DNA from: Kosakonia arachidis
GTDB taxonomy: Bacteria; Pseudomonadota; Gammaproteobacteria; Enterobacterales; Enterobacteriaceae
NCBI RefSeq assembly: GCF_900116535.1
Contig: NZ_FPAU01000001.1
Coordinates: forward strand, 1,537,218 to 1,601,217
Length of the DNA stretch: 64,000 nucleotides
Reading direction: 5' to 3'
Below, piece after piece: positions 1 through 9,358 of this stretch (the first letter of the stretch is position 1; each line of letters opens with the position of its first letter). The position numbers and the translations under genes were made by a program. The notes under the pieces are model-generated. The model was not told where the DNA came from. It saw nothing but the letters and a program-made list of their open reading frames with translations, and did not search any database.

Positions 1-1316
1 CGCAAATCGATGCGACTGACTGGCAAACCATTGAGCAGCAGTCCGGCCTCAGCCAGCAGCAGCTGCGTGATGCGGCAGCAGTCTGGCAGACAGCAGAGCG
101 TGTGATCTGCACCTGGGCGATGGGCATTACCCAGCACAAACACTCGCTGGATACGGTGCGGGAAATTACCAACTTGCAACTGCTCGGCGGCCATCTGGGT
201 AAACCGGGCGCCGGTTTGTGTCCAGTGCGCGGCCACAGCAATGTGCAGGGCAACCGCACGATGGGGATCGATGAAAAACCGCCGGTGGCACTGCTCGATA
301 GCCTTGCCCACCACTTTCATTTCGAACCGCCGCGCGAGCACGGTCACCATACGGTTGAGGCTATTCAGGCGATGCTGCGCGATGAAGTGAAAGTGTTGCT
401 GGCGCTGGGAGGTAACCTTGCTGCTGCCGCACCGGACACACCGCTGACCTGCGAGGCGCTGCGTCGCTGCGGGCTAACGGTCTATATCAGCACCAAACTC
501 AACCGCAGCCATTTAATGCCGGGTAAACAGTCGCTCATTCTGCCGACGCTGGGCCGCACTGAAGAAGATGTGCAGGCTTCAGGCCGCCAGTTTATCACCG
601 TCGAAGACTCCTTCAGTATGGTGCATGCGTCCGAGGGGATCGGCAAACCTCTGGCGGCAACGCAGCGCTCTGAAACGGCGATTGTCGCCAGAATTGCCCA
701 TGCGACATTAGGAACAGCGCAACTCGACTGGCTGGCTCTGGCCGCAGATTACAACCTGATTCGCGATCATATCGCCGCCACTATCCCCGGTTTCCAGAAC
801 TTCAATGCCCGTTGCGATGAACCCGGCGGTTTCTGGCTGGGCAATGCGGCGGCAGAGCTGCGTTTCAATACACCATCCGGTAAAGCGGAATTCAGTGCCG
901 CAACGTTGCCTGACGCGGTCTGCCCGGAAATTGTCGCACCGTTTGTGTTGCAGACGTTACGTTCGCATGATCAGTACAACACGACGATTTATGGCCTCGA
1001 CGATCGTTACCGTGGCGTTTATGGTCAGCGCGATGTGCTGTTTATGCACCCGGCTGATATTGCTGCGCTTGGCCTGAGCGATGGCGATCGCGTGGATATT
1101 GAAACCCTGGCCACTGACGGCGTGGTTCGCCGCGTGGAAGATTTCCGCCTCGTCGCCTACGATATCCCGCGTGGCAATCTCGCGGCTTACTACCCGGAGA
1201 CGAACCCGCTGGTTCCTTTGACCCGTTTTGGCGACGGCACAGGTACGCCAACGTCAAAATCAATCCCCGTGGGCGTCACTCCGGCGCAAACACGTGCAAC
1301 CCAGCGTATAGCCTGA
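1..1316 (+). CDS. YdeP/FdhF-family molybdopterin oxidoreductase alpha subunit, 5' partial
   Basis: The reading frame is open from base 3, so the start lies outside the window; about 437 C-terminal residues are present. The text resembles the YdeP branch of the formate-dehydrogenase-like molybdopterin oxidoreductases: a glycine-rich cofactor-contact stretch (LLGGHLGKPGAGLCPVRGHS), LALGGN, and a C-terminal molydopterin-dinucleotide-binding domain beginning around YRGVYGQRDVLFMHPADI. YdeP-type proteins are cytoplasmic and in E. coli are linked to acid resistance; the substrate is not established. A strong terminator follows directly, so this is the last gene of its transcript. A decayed fdhD tail lies about 1.2 kb downstream; FdhD-type proteins sulfurate the molybdenum cofactor of formate dehydrogenases, so the two may once have been functional partners (inference). 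Confidence 0.85.
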   Translation, partial: QIDATDWQTIEQQSGLSQQQLRDAAAVWQTAERVICTWAMGITQHKHSLDTVREITNLQLLGGHLGKPGAGLCPVRGHSNVQGNRTMGIDEKPPVALLDSLAHHFHFEPPREHGHHTVEAIQAMLRDEVKVLLALGGNLAAAAPDTPLTCEALRRCGLTVYISTKLNRSHLMPGKQSLILPTLGRTEEDVQASGRQFITVEDSFSMVHASEGIGKPLAATQRSETAIVARIAHATLGTAQLDWLALAADYNLIRDHIAATIPGFQNFNARCDEPGGFWLGNAAAELRFNTPSGKAEFSAATLPDAVCPEIVAPFVLQTLRSHDQYNTTIYGLDDRYRGVYGQRDVLFMHPADIAALGLSDGDRVDIETLATDGVVRRVEDFRLVAYDIPRGNLAAYYPETNPLVPLTRFGDGTGTPTSKSIPVGVTPAQTRATQRIA

Positions 1317-1321
1317 CCTTC

Positions 1322-1346
1322 AAAGCCCGCATTTGGGCTTTTTTCT
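1322..1346 (+). terminator. Rho-independent terminator after the molybdopterin oxidoreductase
   Basis: Six-bp stem AAGCCC/GGGCTT with a 6-nt loop, followed by a T-rich tract (TTTTCTTTC). It starts 6 bases after the stop codon. Confidence 0.85.
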
Positions 1347-1482
1347 TTCTGGATACCCGAAAACAGAACGGATTTCAGCCAACCTGCAACCAATCTTAAA
1401 CAAACATTTCACTCACCAGACACAGGTTCTCGCCGCTGATAAACTACATGGTATCCACCCTGGAGAGCGGAAGGTTATTGTC

Positions 1483-2175
1483 ATGCAATATGAAGAACAG
1501 CAACTCATCAACGGCCTTTTCGAACGTCTGAAACAGACCGGGCAGCAAAACAGCCAACGGGATATAGAGGCAGAGCGTCAGATCGCGGAATTTGTCAAAC
1601 AGCAGCCTGCAGCTCCTTACTATATGGCGCAATCGATTTTGATTCAGGAAGCAGCGCTGAAACGCATGCAAGCCCGTGTTCAGCAGCTTGAAAGCGAATT
1701 GGCTGCGGAAAAAAGCAAACCCTCAACGGGAGGCAGTTTCCTCGGCGGTCTGTTTGGTGGCGGGAAAAGTGCCCCACAACCGAACAACAGCTGGAATACC
1801 CAGCCTCAACAGCCACCCGCTCAGGATTATTCACGGGCGGCGGCGGCGCCGGCCTCTGCTGCTCCCCACAGCGGCGGTTTTATGGCTGGCGCGCTGCAAA
1901 CTGCCGCCGGTGTGGCCGGTGGCGTCGTGCTGGCCGAAATGCTGACCAGTATGTTCCACCAGTCGCGGCCTGAAGAGATCGTGAATATTATCGAAGAACC
2001 GGCAACGCCCGCCGGTGGTGAGTCGTTCCTCGGCAATCAGTACGACGACGTTAATAACGTCTCTGACAATCGCTTCCTTAACCAGGACGATCAGTTCGGC
2101 AATAATAACGACGCCTGGCAGAACGATGATTTCGATGACAACGACTACAGCAATGATGACGACAGCTTTATTTAA
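1483..2175 (+). CDS. DUF2076 domain-containing protein
   Basis: A 230-residue protein. The ATG at 1483 is preferred over upstream in-frame codons because a purine-rich GAGAGCGGAAGG precedes it and the DUF2076 homology begins at MQYEEQQLINGLFERLK. The N-terminal ~75 residues are a charged helical region (a coiled coil around MQARVQQLESELAAEKSK), followed by a Gly/Ala/Pro/Gln-rich linker with GGLFGGG, a short hydrophobic stretch (AGALQTAAGVAGGVVLAEML), and an extremely acidic, Asn/Asp-rich tail. This layout is typical of DUF2076 proteins, described as periplasmic ligand-binding sensor-like, but no signal peptide is visible here. The function is unknown. It is monocistronic, between two terminators. 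Confidence 0.8.
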   Translation: MQYEEQQLINGLFERLKQTGQQNSQRDIEAERQIAEFVKQQPAAPYYMAQSILIQEAALKRMQARVQQLESELAAEKSKPSTGGSFLGGLFGGGKSAPQPNNSWNTQPQQPPAQDYSRAAAAPASAAPHSGGFMAGALQTAAGVAGGVVLAEMLTSMFHQSRPEEIVNIIEEPATPAGGESFLGNQYDDVNNVSDNRFLNQDDQFGNNNDAWQNDDFDDNDYSNDDDSFI

Positions 2176-2318
2176 CGAGATAAGCGTTGGATAGAAAAAG
2201 AGCCTTACGGCTAATGTCAGTCAGTTAAGCACTTTAATGAATATAAATTCATCATTATGCTTAGAAGGAAAACGAAGGAATCAGGGTTAAGCCCGTTTAC
2301 TTCATCAGATTCATCAGA

Positions 2319-2345
2319 AGCCCGAATTATCGGGCCTCATTTCCT
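2319..2345 (+). terminator. Probable terminator downstream of the DUF2076 gene
   Basis: Perfect 6-bp stem GCCCGA/TCGGGC (2320-2325 and 2330-2335) with loop ATTA, followed by CTCATTTCCTT. It lies about 145 bases after the stop, so the transcript would carry a long 3' tail. Confidence 0.6.
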
Positions 2346-2362
2346 TATGTGACCGGCATTAG

Positions 2363-2489
2363 CTGCGGGCGTTTTTTTTAATCTATACCCGTCGTCACCT
2401 TTTCAGCACCATGAACAACCTGCCAACCGCCGCACTCACCCGTCCCCCTACACCCGCAGGCCACAGTACGTGGCGCACAACCCGTAAAA
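2363..2489. repeat. Copy A of a ~125-bp imperfect direct repeat
   Basis: Starts CTGCGGGCG plus a T run and ends GTGGCGCACAACCCGTAAAA. It matches 3001-3130 in the same orientation over its whole length, with roughly a dozen substitutions and three or four single-base indels by eye. The bhsA-like gene lies between the copies. Copy A runs into the fdhD relic; copy B runs into the IS4-type relic. Confidence 0.75.
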
Positions 2490-2520
2490 CCAGTCAGCGG
2501 CTTTACGCTGTTCCGACGCA

Positions 2521-2649
2521 GCCGAATCGGTGGCCACAACGCTGACCATGGAAGTGGCGGAACGCTGTAAGCTGACGCGGGTGGTCTTTTGTAAGCCGTA
2601 CAGGGCGACGATCTATACCCATCCGCCGCGTTTAATTATTAATCAGTAA
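2521..2649 (+). pseudogene. fdhD: Relic of the fdhD 3' end (formate dehydrogenase sulfurtransferase accessory protein)
   Basis: Forty-two codons and a TAA stop read [14 protein letters not shown], then [18 protein letters not shown]. From memory this matches the E. coli FdhD C-terminus (AATTLAVEVAERCN, GFCKPGRATVYTHPQRL). The rest of the gene (>200 residues) is absent and there is no start codon or ribosome site. Deviations such as R for L and V for G at normally constant sites indicate decay. It directly follows repeat copy A. In E. coli fdhD lies elsewhere on the map, so this is either a displaced fragment or the remnant of a second copy that served the nearby molybdopterin oxidoreductase. 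Confidence 0.75.
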
Positions 2650-2763
2650 TTTTGAATAATGAGAACAAATCCTTCCGCTTTTTTTTGTGAGTGAACAGGT
2701 CTAGTATTTATTTCATCGAGGCGCATCGCCTCACTCCAACAAATTAACGTAAGGGTTTATATC

Positions 2764-2976
2764 ATGAAAAGCATCAAAACTTTTGTCGCTGTTATCGCTC
2801 TGTCCGCTTCTTTCGGTTCTTTCGCTGCCCAGACTGTAAGCGTAACTGACTCGACGCTCAGCGGTGCAGAAGCACAAATCGCCGCTCAGGCTCATCAGGC
2901 AGGTGCTTCTTCTTATCACATTACTGAAGCTTACAACGGTAACCAGGTTCATATGACTGCCGAATTGACCAAATAA
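2764..2976 (+). CDS. DUF1471 / BhsA-McbA family small periplasmic stress protein
   Basis: A 70-residue protein with a clear signal peptide (MKSIKTFVAVIALSASFGSFAA, cleavage after SFAA) and a short mature domain typical of the YdgH/BhsA/McbA (DUF1471) family, ending with the usual strand pair YHITEAYNGNQVHMTAELTK. Family members are secreted stress-response proteins affecting biofilm, acid and copper or oxidative stress tolerance; which paralogue this is cannot be fixed from the sequence. The GTAAGGG shortly before the ATG serves as ribosome site. A strong terminator follows. It sits between the two copies of a ~125-bp repeat in a zone otherwise made of relics. Confidence 0.85.
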   Translation: MKSIKTFVAVIALSASFGSFAAQTVSVTDSTLSGAEAQIAAQAHQAGASSYHITEAYNGNQVHMTAELTK

Positions 2977-2994
2977 GTTGCAACACTGTCGAAA

Positions 2995-3020
2995 GAGCGC
3001 CTGCGGGCGCTTTTTTTTTA
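2995..3020 (+). terminator. Terminator of the bhsA-like gene
   Basis: Stem AGCGCC/GGCGCT (2996-3001 and 3006-3011) with a TGCG loop and a run of nine T. The T run is also the left end of repeat copy B. Confidence 0.85.
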
Positions 3021-3130
3021 TCTATACCCGCCGTTACCTTTTCAGCGCCATTAACAACGTACCAACTGCCGCGCCCACCCGTACCCCCTACACCCGCAGG
3101 CCATAGTAACGTGGCGCACAACCCGTAAAA
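3001..3130. repeat. Copy B of the ~125-bp imperfect direct repeat
   Basis: Same start and end motifs as copy A (2363-2489). It ends at the same CCGTAAAA, after which IS4-type transposase homology begins. The shared end point suggests a boundary produced by a rearrangement or by an element end. Confidence 0.75.
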
Positions 3131-3382
3131 GATCTGCCGGATAAACTCACTGTCCGGTTAATCAGCCGGAAGGTTAACGGCACGGAACGACAGGTTGTCA
3201 CATCGATGACGGATGCGATGTGTTATCCGGCGGCAGACATAGCGGAACGGTATAAACACCGGTGGGAAATAGAACTGGGTTATCGGGAGGCAAAGCAGTT
3301 CCTGTGCGGCAACCTCGTAAATTACCTGAAATAGTCAGACAGGAACTGTTGGGGGATACTGCTGACGTACAACCTGGTTTAA
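3131..3382 (+). pseudogene. IS4-family transposase C-terminal relic
   Basis: The first frame reads LPDKLTVRLISRKVNGTERQ, VVTSMTDAMCYPAADIAERY and KHRWEIELGYREAKQFL, then stops at 3332. After a frame change it continues as NCWGILLTYNLV. The Y-(2)-R...E-(6)-K/Q block (YKHRWEIELGYREAKQ) is the C1 signature of IS4-family DDE transposases and carries the catalytic glutamate. The N-terminal half with the DD residues and both terminal inverted repeats are missing, and part of the end is deleted, so the element cannot move. The remaining bases up to 3456 hold only terminator hairpins. Confidence 0.85.
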
Positions 3383-3385
3383 AAA

Positions 3386-3440
3386 CAATGCCGGTCACAT
3401 TAAGTGACCGGCATTAGGCCTAACGGCCTCTTTTCTTTTG
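3386..3440 (-). terminator. Back-to-back terminator hairpins after the chemoreceptor gene
   Basis: A perfect 11-bp stem ATGCCGGTCAC/GTGACCGGCAT (3388-3398, 3404-3414) is followed on the minus strand by TGTTTTTA. A second hairpin, AGGCC TAAC GGCCT (3416-3429), is followed on the plus strand by CTTTTCTTTT. Together they can stop transcription from both sides. The string GTGACCGGCATTAG also occurs at 2350, just before repeat copy A. Confidence 0.75.
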
Positions 3441-3456
3441 CATATTACCAGGATTA

Positions 3457-5151
3457 TCAGAAGGTTTCCCAGTTATCGCCATTTGCCAGCGCAGTACGCT
3501 GCGGTTTAAACGGTTTTGCCGTTGGCGAAGACGTGCTGTTCTGGCGCTGCGGCGCAGCACCGGTCAGGCGGAAAGCCCCTACCGCTTCGGTCAGACGCGC
3601 GGCCTGCTCTTCCAGCGAGGCGGCTGCGGCGGACGCTTCTTCTACCAGTGAGGCGTTTTGTTGCGTTACATTGTCCATTTCCGTGATCGCCTGGCTCACC
3701 TGGGTGATACCTTTGCTCTGCTCATCGGATGCCGCCGCAATTTCCAGCATGATATCGGTTACGCGTTTCACCGCCGTCACAATCTCATCCATCGTTTCGC
3801 CAGCAGAAACCACTTCACCGGAGCCTTGCTCAATCAGGCTGACGGATTCACTGATCAGCGCTTCGATCTCTTTTGCCGCCTGCGCACTGCGGCTCGCGAG
3901 TGTACGCACTTCGCTTGCCACCACAGCAAAACCGCGCCCTTGTTCACCGGCACGCGCCGCTTCTACTGCGGCGTTGAGCGCCAGGATGTTGGTCTGGAAG
4001 GCAATGCTGTTGATCACCGCAGTAATTTCAGAGATTTTACGTGAGCTGGTGGTGATATTGCCCATCGTCTGCACCACGCCGGAAACAATTTGTCCGCCTT
4101 TGGTCGCTTTACCGGACGCGTCGCGTGCCAGACCGCTGGCATGGTGTGCGTTATCGGCGTTCTGTTTCACCGTCGCGGTTAATTGTTCCATGCTGGCGGC
4201 GGTTTCTTCAATTGCCGCAGCCTGCTGCTCGGTGCGCGAAGAGAGATCAGTGTTACCGGCGGAGATTTCGCTGGTACCACGATAGATCTCTTCCGCCCCC
4301 TGGCGAACGCTGGCCACGGTAGTGATCAGCGAGTGCTGCATCGCCTGCAAATCCTTGCTCAGACGGCCAATCTCACTGCGGCCAGTCGGTTCATCCGCAA
4401 CGGTCAAATCACCGGAGGCAATGCGCGCGATACGTTGCGCCGCACGCTGCAGTGGATTGATCACCACGCGACGCAGCACGGTAAACGTGATGACCGTCAG
4501 CACCAGCGCAAACGCGAAGGCGGCAGCCATGAAAATAAGCCCTAGCTGCGTACGGCTGTGCGCCAGTTTGGTCAGGTGCTCTGCACGCTCGGTTCGGATA
4601 CTAATTGCCTTCAGCAGCACAGTGTTATACGCGGCATCAAGCTGGCGCGCCTGCTCGCTTTCATGATTGATAATAGCTTCAAACATGCCGTTTTTCGCGT
4701 ATTTCAACATCGGCTGCATGCCTGCGATGTAGGCATTAAACAGGCGAGTCAGATCGTCATCCAGCGCAACGTCCTCTGGCGTTTTAACTTCGCGCGCCAT
4801 ATAAACCTTGAAGCCATCCTGCGATTGTTGAATACGTTTTTCTGCTTCTGTGATGTTATTTTTCATGTCTTCCATTTCGGCGATACGGCTTGCCGCGCCG
4901 GCATGGATCAGATTAAGACGAGCTGTACGTAAGTTATTAGAACTATTAGATAATCCCATACGCACCTGGATTTCCTGCGTCACATCACGCTGATCACGAT
5001 CCGCTTGCATCAGAAAATATCCCGCCAGGCCGGAGCTGAATGCAAACAGCACCAAAATGCCGCCGAGAATGAAGGAAAACAGGGGAACCAATCGAATATT
5101 GTGCATAAATCCAATGCCTTGCGTTCTTTGCATTGCTGCTTTTTTATCCAT
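3457..5151 (-). CDS. Methyl-accepting chemotaxis protein (Tar/Tsr-like architecture)
   Basis: A 564-residue transmembrane chemoreceptor. Transmembrane helix 1 lies about residues 22-46, followed by a ~155-residue periplasmic four-helix-bundle sensor, transmembrane helix 2 at about 204-228, a HAMP domain to ~280 and a long cytoplasmic coiled coil. The hairpin tip ([20 protein letters not shown]) binds CheA and CheW. The protein ends in NWETF, the pentapeptide that tethers CheR and CheB in high-abundance receptors, so it should be adaptation-competent without help. The ligand is unknown; the sensor differs from the classic aspartate and serine binding sites as far as can be seen. An internal Met at residue 16 (MHNIRLVPLF) is an alternative start. 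A flagellar sigma promoter lies upstream, and the gene is monocistronic. Confidence 0.93.
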   Translation of the reverse strand: MDKKAAMQRTQGIGFMHNIRLVPLFSFILGGILVLFAFSSGLAGYFLMQADRDQRDVTQEIQVRMGLSNSSNNLRTARLNLIHAGAASRIAEMEDMKNNITEAEKRIQQSQDGFKVYMAREVKTPEDVALDDDLTRLFNAYIAGMQPMLKYAKNGMFEAIINHESEQARQLDAAYNTVLLKAISIRTERAEHLTKLAHSRTQLGLIFMAAAFAFALVLTVITFTVLRRVVINPLQRAAQRIARIASGDLTVADEPTGRSEIGRLSKDLQAMQHSLITTVASVRQGAEEIYRGTSEISAGNTDLSSRTEQQAAAIEETAASMEQLTATVKQNADNAHHASGLARDASGKATKGGQIVSGVVQTMGNITTSSRKISEITAVINSIAFQTNILALNAAVEAARAGEQGRGFAVVASEVRTLASRSAQAAKEIEALISESVSLIEQGSGEVVSAGETMDEIVTAVKRVTDIMLEIAAASDEQSKGITQVSQAITEMDNVTQQNASLVEEASAAAASLEEQAARLTEAVGAFRLTGAAPQRQNSTSSPTAKPFKPQRTALANGDNWETF

Positions 5152-5201
5152 GGCTATTGACTCTCATATTTGTCTAATGCGTTCATCACGATGATATATA
5201 T

Positions 5202-5228
5202 GCATCGGCAATAATGGGATTTTTCTTA
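5202..5228 (-). promoter_or_regulatory. FliA (sigma-28) promoter for the chemoreceptor gene
   Basis: On the minus strand: TAAGAAAA, exactly 11 bases, then GCCGATGC. The sigma-28 consensus is TAAAGTTT-N11-GCCGATAA. It ends about 50 bases upstream of the start codon, tying this receptor to the flagellar regulon. Confidence 0.75.
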
Positions 5229-5269
5229 TGGAGAAAAGCGTAACAGCGATCACAGATTTGGACATTGGT

Positions 5270-5296
5270 AGCGCCAGCGTTTGCACCGCTGGCGTG
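5270..5296 (-). terminator. Stem-loop downstream of frmA
   Basis: Perfect 8-bp stem CGCCAGCG/CGCTGGCG (5272-5279, 5287-5294), 10 bases after the frmA stop. No T tract follows on the minus strand, so it may protect the mRNA end or give only weak termination. Confidence 0.4.
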
Positions 5297-5304
5297 AAGC
5301 AAGG

Positions 5305-6731
<1,427 letters not shown>

Positions 6732-6742
6732 ACGACCTCCTG

Positions 6743-6765
6743 TAGTACTATAGGGGAGTATACTA
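6743..6765 (-). promoter_or_regulatory. FrmR operator and frmRA promoter region
   Basis: TAGTA...TATAGGGGAGTATACTA, with outer arms TAGTA/TACTA around a G-rich centre, lying 12-34 bases before the frmR start. AT-flanked G-tract palindromes of this type are the known operators of FrmR/CsoR-family repressors. Confidence 0.7.
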
Positions 6766-7079
6766 AATTTTTTATGTATCGCTGTAATATTTATATTTTC
6801 GGTATTTCTTATGAGGAATACCGAAGGTCAGAAAGAACAGTTGGACATATGGATGTCACAAAAGGCAGAAAAAATGACGGGACAAAGCTCTGGCGTAGTG
6901 TGCTGACAGAGCTTAAAAATCGGGGTCTCACGATATCCCCGCTTCGCGGCAGACATCCCTGATGCTACGTCCGGCTTAAACGGACAACAGCGCGGCGATG
7001 GTCTGGTGCTCAAATCGTGCCTTGCACATAGCAAGCAAGCTCCTCAAAGGGCATGAGTGCTGCGTACACGTTCACAAAG
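6766..7079. other. AT-rich gap between frmR and the glycosyltransferase gene
   Basis: About 310 bases with no convincing gene. Short plus-strand frames exist but lack ribosome sites and database-like motifs. The base composition shifts from balanced (frm side) to AT-rich, marking the left edge of the AT-rich islet. Confidence 0.5.
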
Positions 7080-8174
7080 TCACCACGCGTCAATGACTTC
7101 ACTGATTGCTGTCATTACATTCTCAGCAGTAATGATGCTCATAGGCTGCGCAGAGGTCATTACGTCATCATTGTCGTTGCAAATATGTATAACCTTGTGC
7201 AGATGTGGGTCTTGCAGAGGGCCTGTATGCGCAGGATTCGCTGTCACAAACAAACTTACTGTTTTTATTTGTAATGCAACAGCAAGGTGCAACGGTCCAG
7301 TATCCCCGGTAACCAGTAAGTCAAAACCAGAGATAGTCTCTACAAGTTCGCGCAATGAAACCTTTCCGACACAATCGGTAATCGACTCACGTTCAATTTC
7401 CGTCATACCTTCCATAAATTTTTTTGAAAGTTCAGCCTCATTCGGTGAACCAATCAATACGATTTCAATATTACGTCCAGAATTGATTAACAGTTTGGCA
7501 AGTTCGTTGAATCTTACTATTGGCCACTGTCTTTGGATTTTAGATGCTCCAAGCTGAAACCCAATCACAAGGGTATTGTGTTTTTTCGTTTTTGTTTCAA
7601 ATGAAAATGGGATTTTCATTTGAATGTTCGTTGTATCACACCCCATAGATTGAATTAAGGATAATTTCCTTTCGATAATATGCCAATCAAATCTAACAGC
7701 AGACAATGAAGTCACAAACGGCCTCATGGCAAAGTCGCTTTCATTATAAGCGTCCTTGAATATATATTTTGCACCTGCAAGGTTTGAAATAAGTACATCA
7801 TATGGACTTTTTGAATGAAGTATAACAATAACATCAGGCACATCTTTTTTTAAAAGAGACACAACTTTCAAGATACTTTTAAATTGTTGGTCCCAATAAA
7901 TCACACGTTCAAACCAGGGAGAACCCTCAACAAGATTTTTATTTTTATGACTTGACACCAATGTTATTCGTGCATTTGGAAACTTTGATTTGATTGACAA
8001 AATAGCGGGTGTGTTAAACATAAAATCACCCAGAGCAGTAGTGGAAAATATTGCTATACTTTCCACTTTTTCACTGGGATCAAATTTATCGACAGATAGC
8101 CTATTTCCCTTAATCAATCGGTATGCTGACAATAAAAATGAAACTAATGCAACCTTTACTTTCTTTGAGGACAT
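7080..8174 (-). CDS. Glycosyltransferase family 9 (heptosyltransferase-like) protein
   Basis: A 364-residue GT-B fold enzyme of the family that includes the LPS core heptosyltransferases WaaC, WaaF and WaaQ. The N-terminal motif STTALGDFMFNTPAILSIK corresponds to the GD-(x)n-P acceptor-side loop. The C-terminal motif DLLVTGDTGPLHLAVALQ is the (D/T)G-PxHxA nucleotide-sugar site. The first ~20 residues are hydrophobic and may associate with the membrane. The acceptor and donor sugars cannot be told. The gene stands alone, not in a waa or O-antigen cluster, and its codon use is strikingly AT-rich (many AAA, ATA, TTT) beside GC-balanced neighbours, suggesting horizontal acquisition. Confidence 0.85.
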   Translation of the reverse strand: MSSKKVKVALVSFLLSAYRLIKGNRLSVDKFDPSEKVESIAIFSTTALGDFMFNTPAILSIKSKFPNARITLVSSHKNKNLVEGSPWFERVIYWDQQFKSILKVVSLLKKDVPDVIVILHSKSPYDVLISNLAGAKYIFKDAYNESDFAMRPFVTSLSAVRFDWHIIERKLSLIQSMGCDTTNIQMKIPFSFETKTKKHNTLVIGFQLGASKIQRQWPIVRFNELAKLLINSGRNIEIVLIGSPNEAELSKKFMEGMTEIERESITDCVGKVSLRELVETISGFDLLVTGDTGPLHLAVALQIKTVSLFVTANPAHTGPLQDPHLHKVIHICNDNDDVMTSAQPMSIITAENVMTAISEVIDAW

Positions 8175-8889
8175 GTTCTAACCCACCCAATGCTGTTCCT
8201 GGGGCCGATTATAACATACTGAATCGTATCTAATCCAATGAGTTCATCGTGTCTGAGGCCACCTGCTCTCCGGCGATTTACGGGTATCGATCGGTTGGTA
8301 AGAATGTGGAACGTCTTCCACTCAACTAACAGTAGCGCAGCTTATTTTGTTGAAATATTCATATCTACAGCATCCAATGCAGTGCAATCGTAGCAGCATT
8401 AAGCAAACACCTTTATTCTTTCTCAATTTTGGTTATTAATTCGCCTTTGAATATTCATTGCTGATGACATCCTCCCATCAAAAGTTCACTCAATATAAAT
8501 ATTAATTCCTTCGACAGCATCAGACGGATCTTAAAGGAAGTAACAGGACGTCTGAAACGGTTTCAGCCAACACACGTCAGTCTGAAAAATTGTCTTCGGA
8601 TATATCATATAAAGTACAGTGCTGTTCGTTATATGTTGCTTACTTGTGAATTTTAATTAGCCATGAAAGAGTATCATCATGTAATTAATTTTCTTTGGTT
8701 AAATAAACCGCAACATAACAACCAATAACGTCACAACCTTGTTTTGTATCAAGATTTATTGCAAAGCTTATTAAATATTAGCCGCCTGCGCCTGTTTAAA
8801 TGAAATGTATTAATAGGGAATGGATTCTCACTTCCATATTTGTTAAATTTTTTTTGCCCAGGAGAAAAAATTAACCGCAAGGAGCAAAT
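8175..8889. other. AT-rich non-coding stretch
   Basis: About 715 bases, very AT-rich, with no open frame of note, no RNA gene and no transposase remnant that I can recognise. Several TATAAT-like strings near 8600-8625 and 8760-8830 could be promoters for the gene at 8890. It is probably a horizontally acquired, H-NS-type silenced region (inference). Confidence 0.5.
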
Positions 8890-9222
8890 ATGCGCTGGAG
8901 CATTACGGAAACGCTGGTATCACCGACAACCAAAACTGCCTTTGCGCTGGCCCGCAACACGCCAGGATTGATGATCATTTTCTGGTATAAGGGTAATTAC
9001 TTTTTACGCCCTGATAATATATTATATACGTACCAGGAACACCTCACCGTTGATGGAAAAGAATGTGACTTTGATATTATTCATACCCTGCCCTTTTTCC
9101 CTTGTGTCTGGCAAACACTGAGAAAAGGTTGTCGCTGCCCAGGTAATGAGAATATTTCGCTAAGAACGTGTGATCATCAAAAAAACTGTGCGTTCGATAT
9201 TTGTCCCTATGGTATAAAATGA
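8890..9222 (+). CDS. Orphan hypothetical protein in the AT-rich islet
   Basis: A 110-residue protein I do not recognise. A good ribosome site (AAGGAG, 5-6 bases before ATG) supports expression. There is no signal peptide or long membrane helix; a moderately hydrophobic stretch (GLMIIFWYKGNYFL) lies at about 34-47. The C-terminal third is cysteine-rich (Cys in CDFD, PCVW, GCRCP, RTCDH, KNCAFDICPY), which could bind a metal or form disulfides. Base composition is AT-rich like the flanking region. It is divergent from the glycosyltransferase gene and has no obvious partner. Confidence 0.6.
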   Translation: MRWSITETLVSPTTKTAFALARNTPGLMIIFWYKGNYFLRPDNILYTYQEHLTVDGKECDFDIIHTLPFFPCVWQTLRKGCRCPGNENISLRTCDHQKNCAFDICPYGIK

Positions 9223-9323
9223 TCAAGTGATTATTGGATAATTTAATTATTCACTCGCAATAAGATAACTTTTATAGGGCATGAACTATGAGTTCACCTC
9301 ATTCAATACATAACACTTATGCA

Positions 9324-9350
9324 TAAAAAAGCGGTGGGTGCGCTCACCGG
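9324..9350 (-). terminator. Terminator of the MHS transporter gene
   Basis: On the minus strand CGGTG AGCGCACC CACCG followed by CTTTTTTATG, starting 10 bases after the transporter's stop codon. Confidence 0.7.
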
Positions 9351-9358
9351 AATGACAT

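Noticed and set aside
3404-4285. Long plus-strand open frame opposite the chemoreceptor gene
   Set aside because: It is antisense to the conserved signalling domain and arises from that gene's codon pattern; it has no start signals. The same holds for other long antisense frames over frmA, tyrR and pspA.
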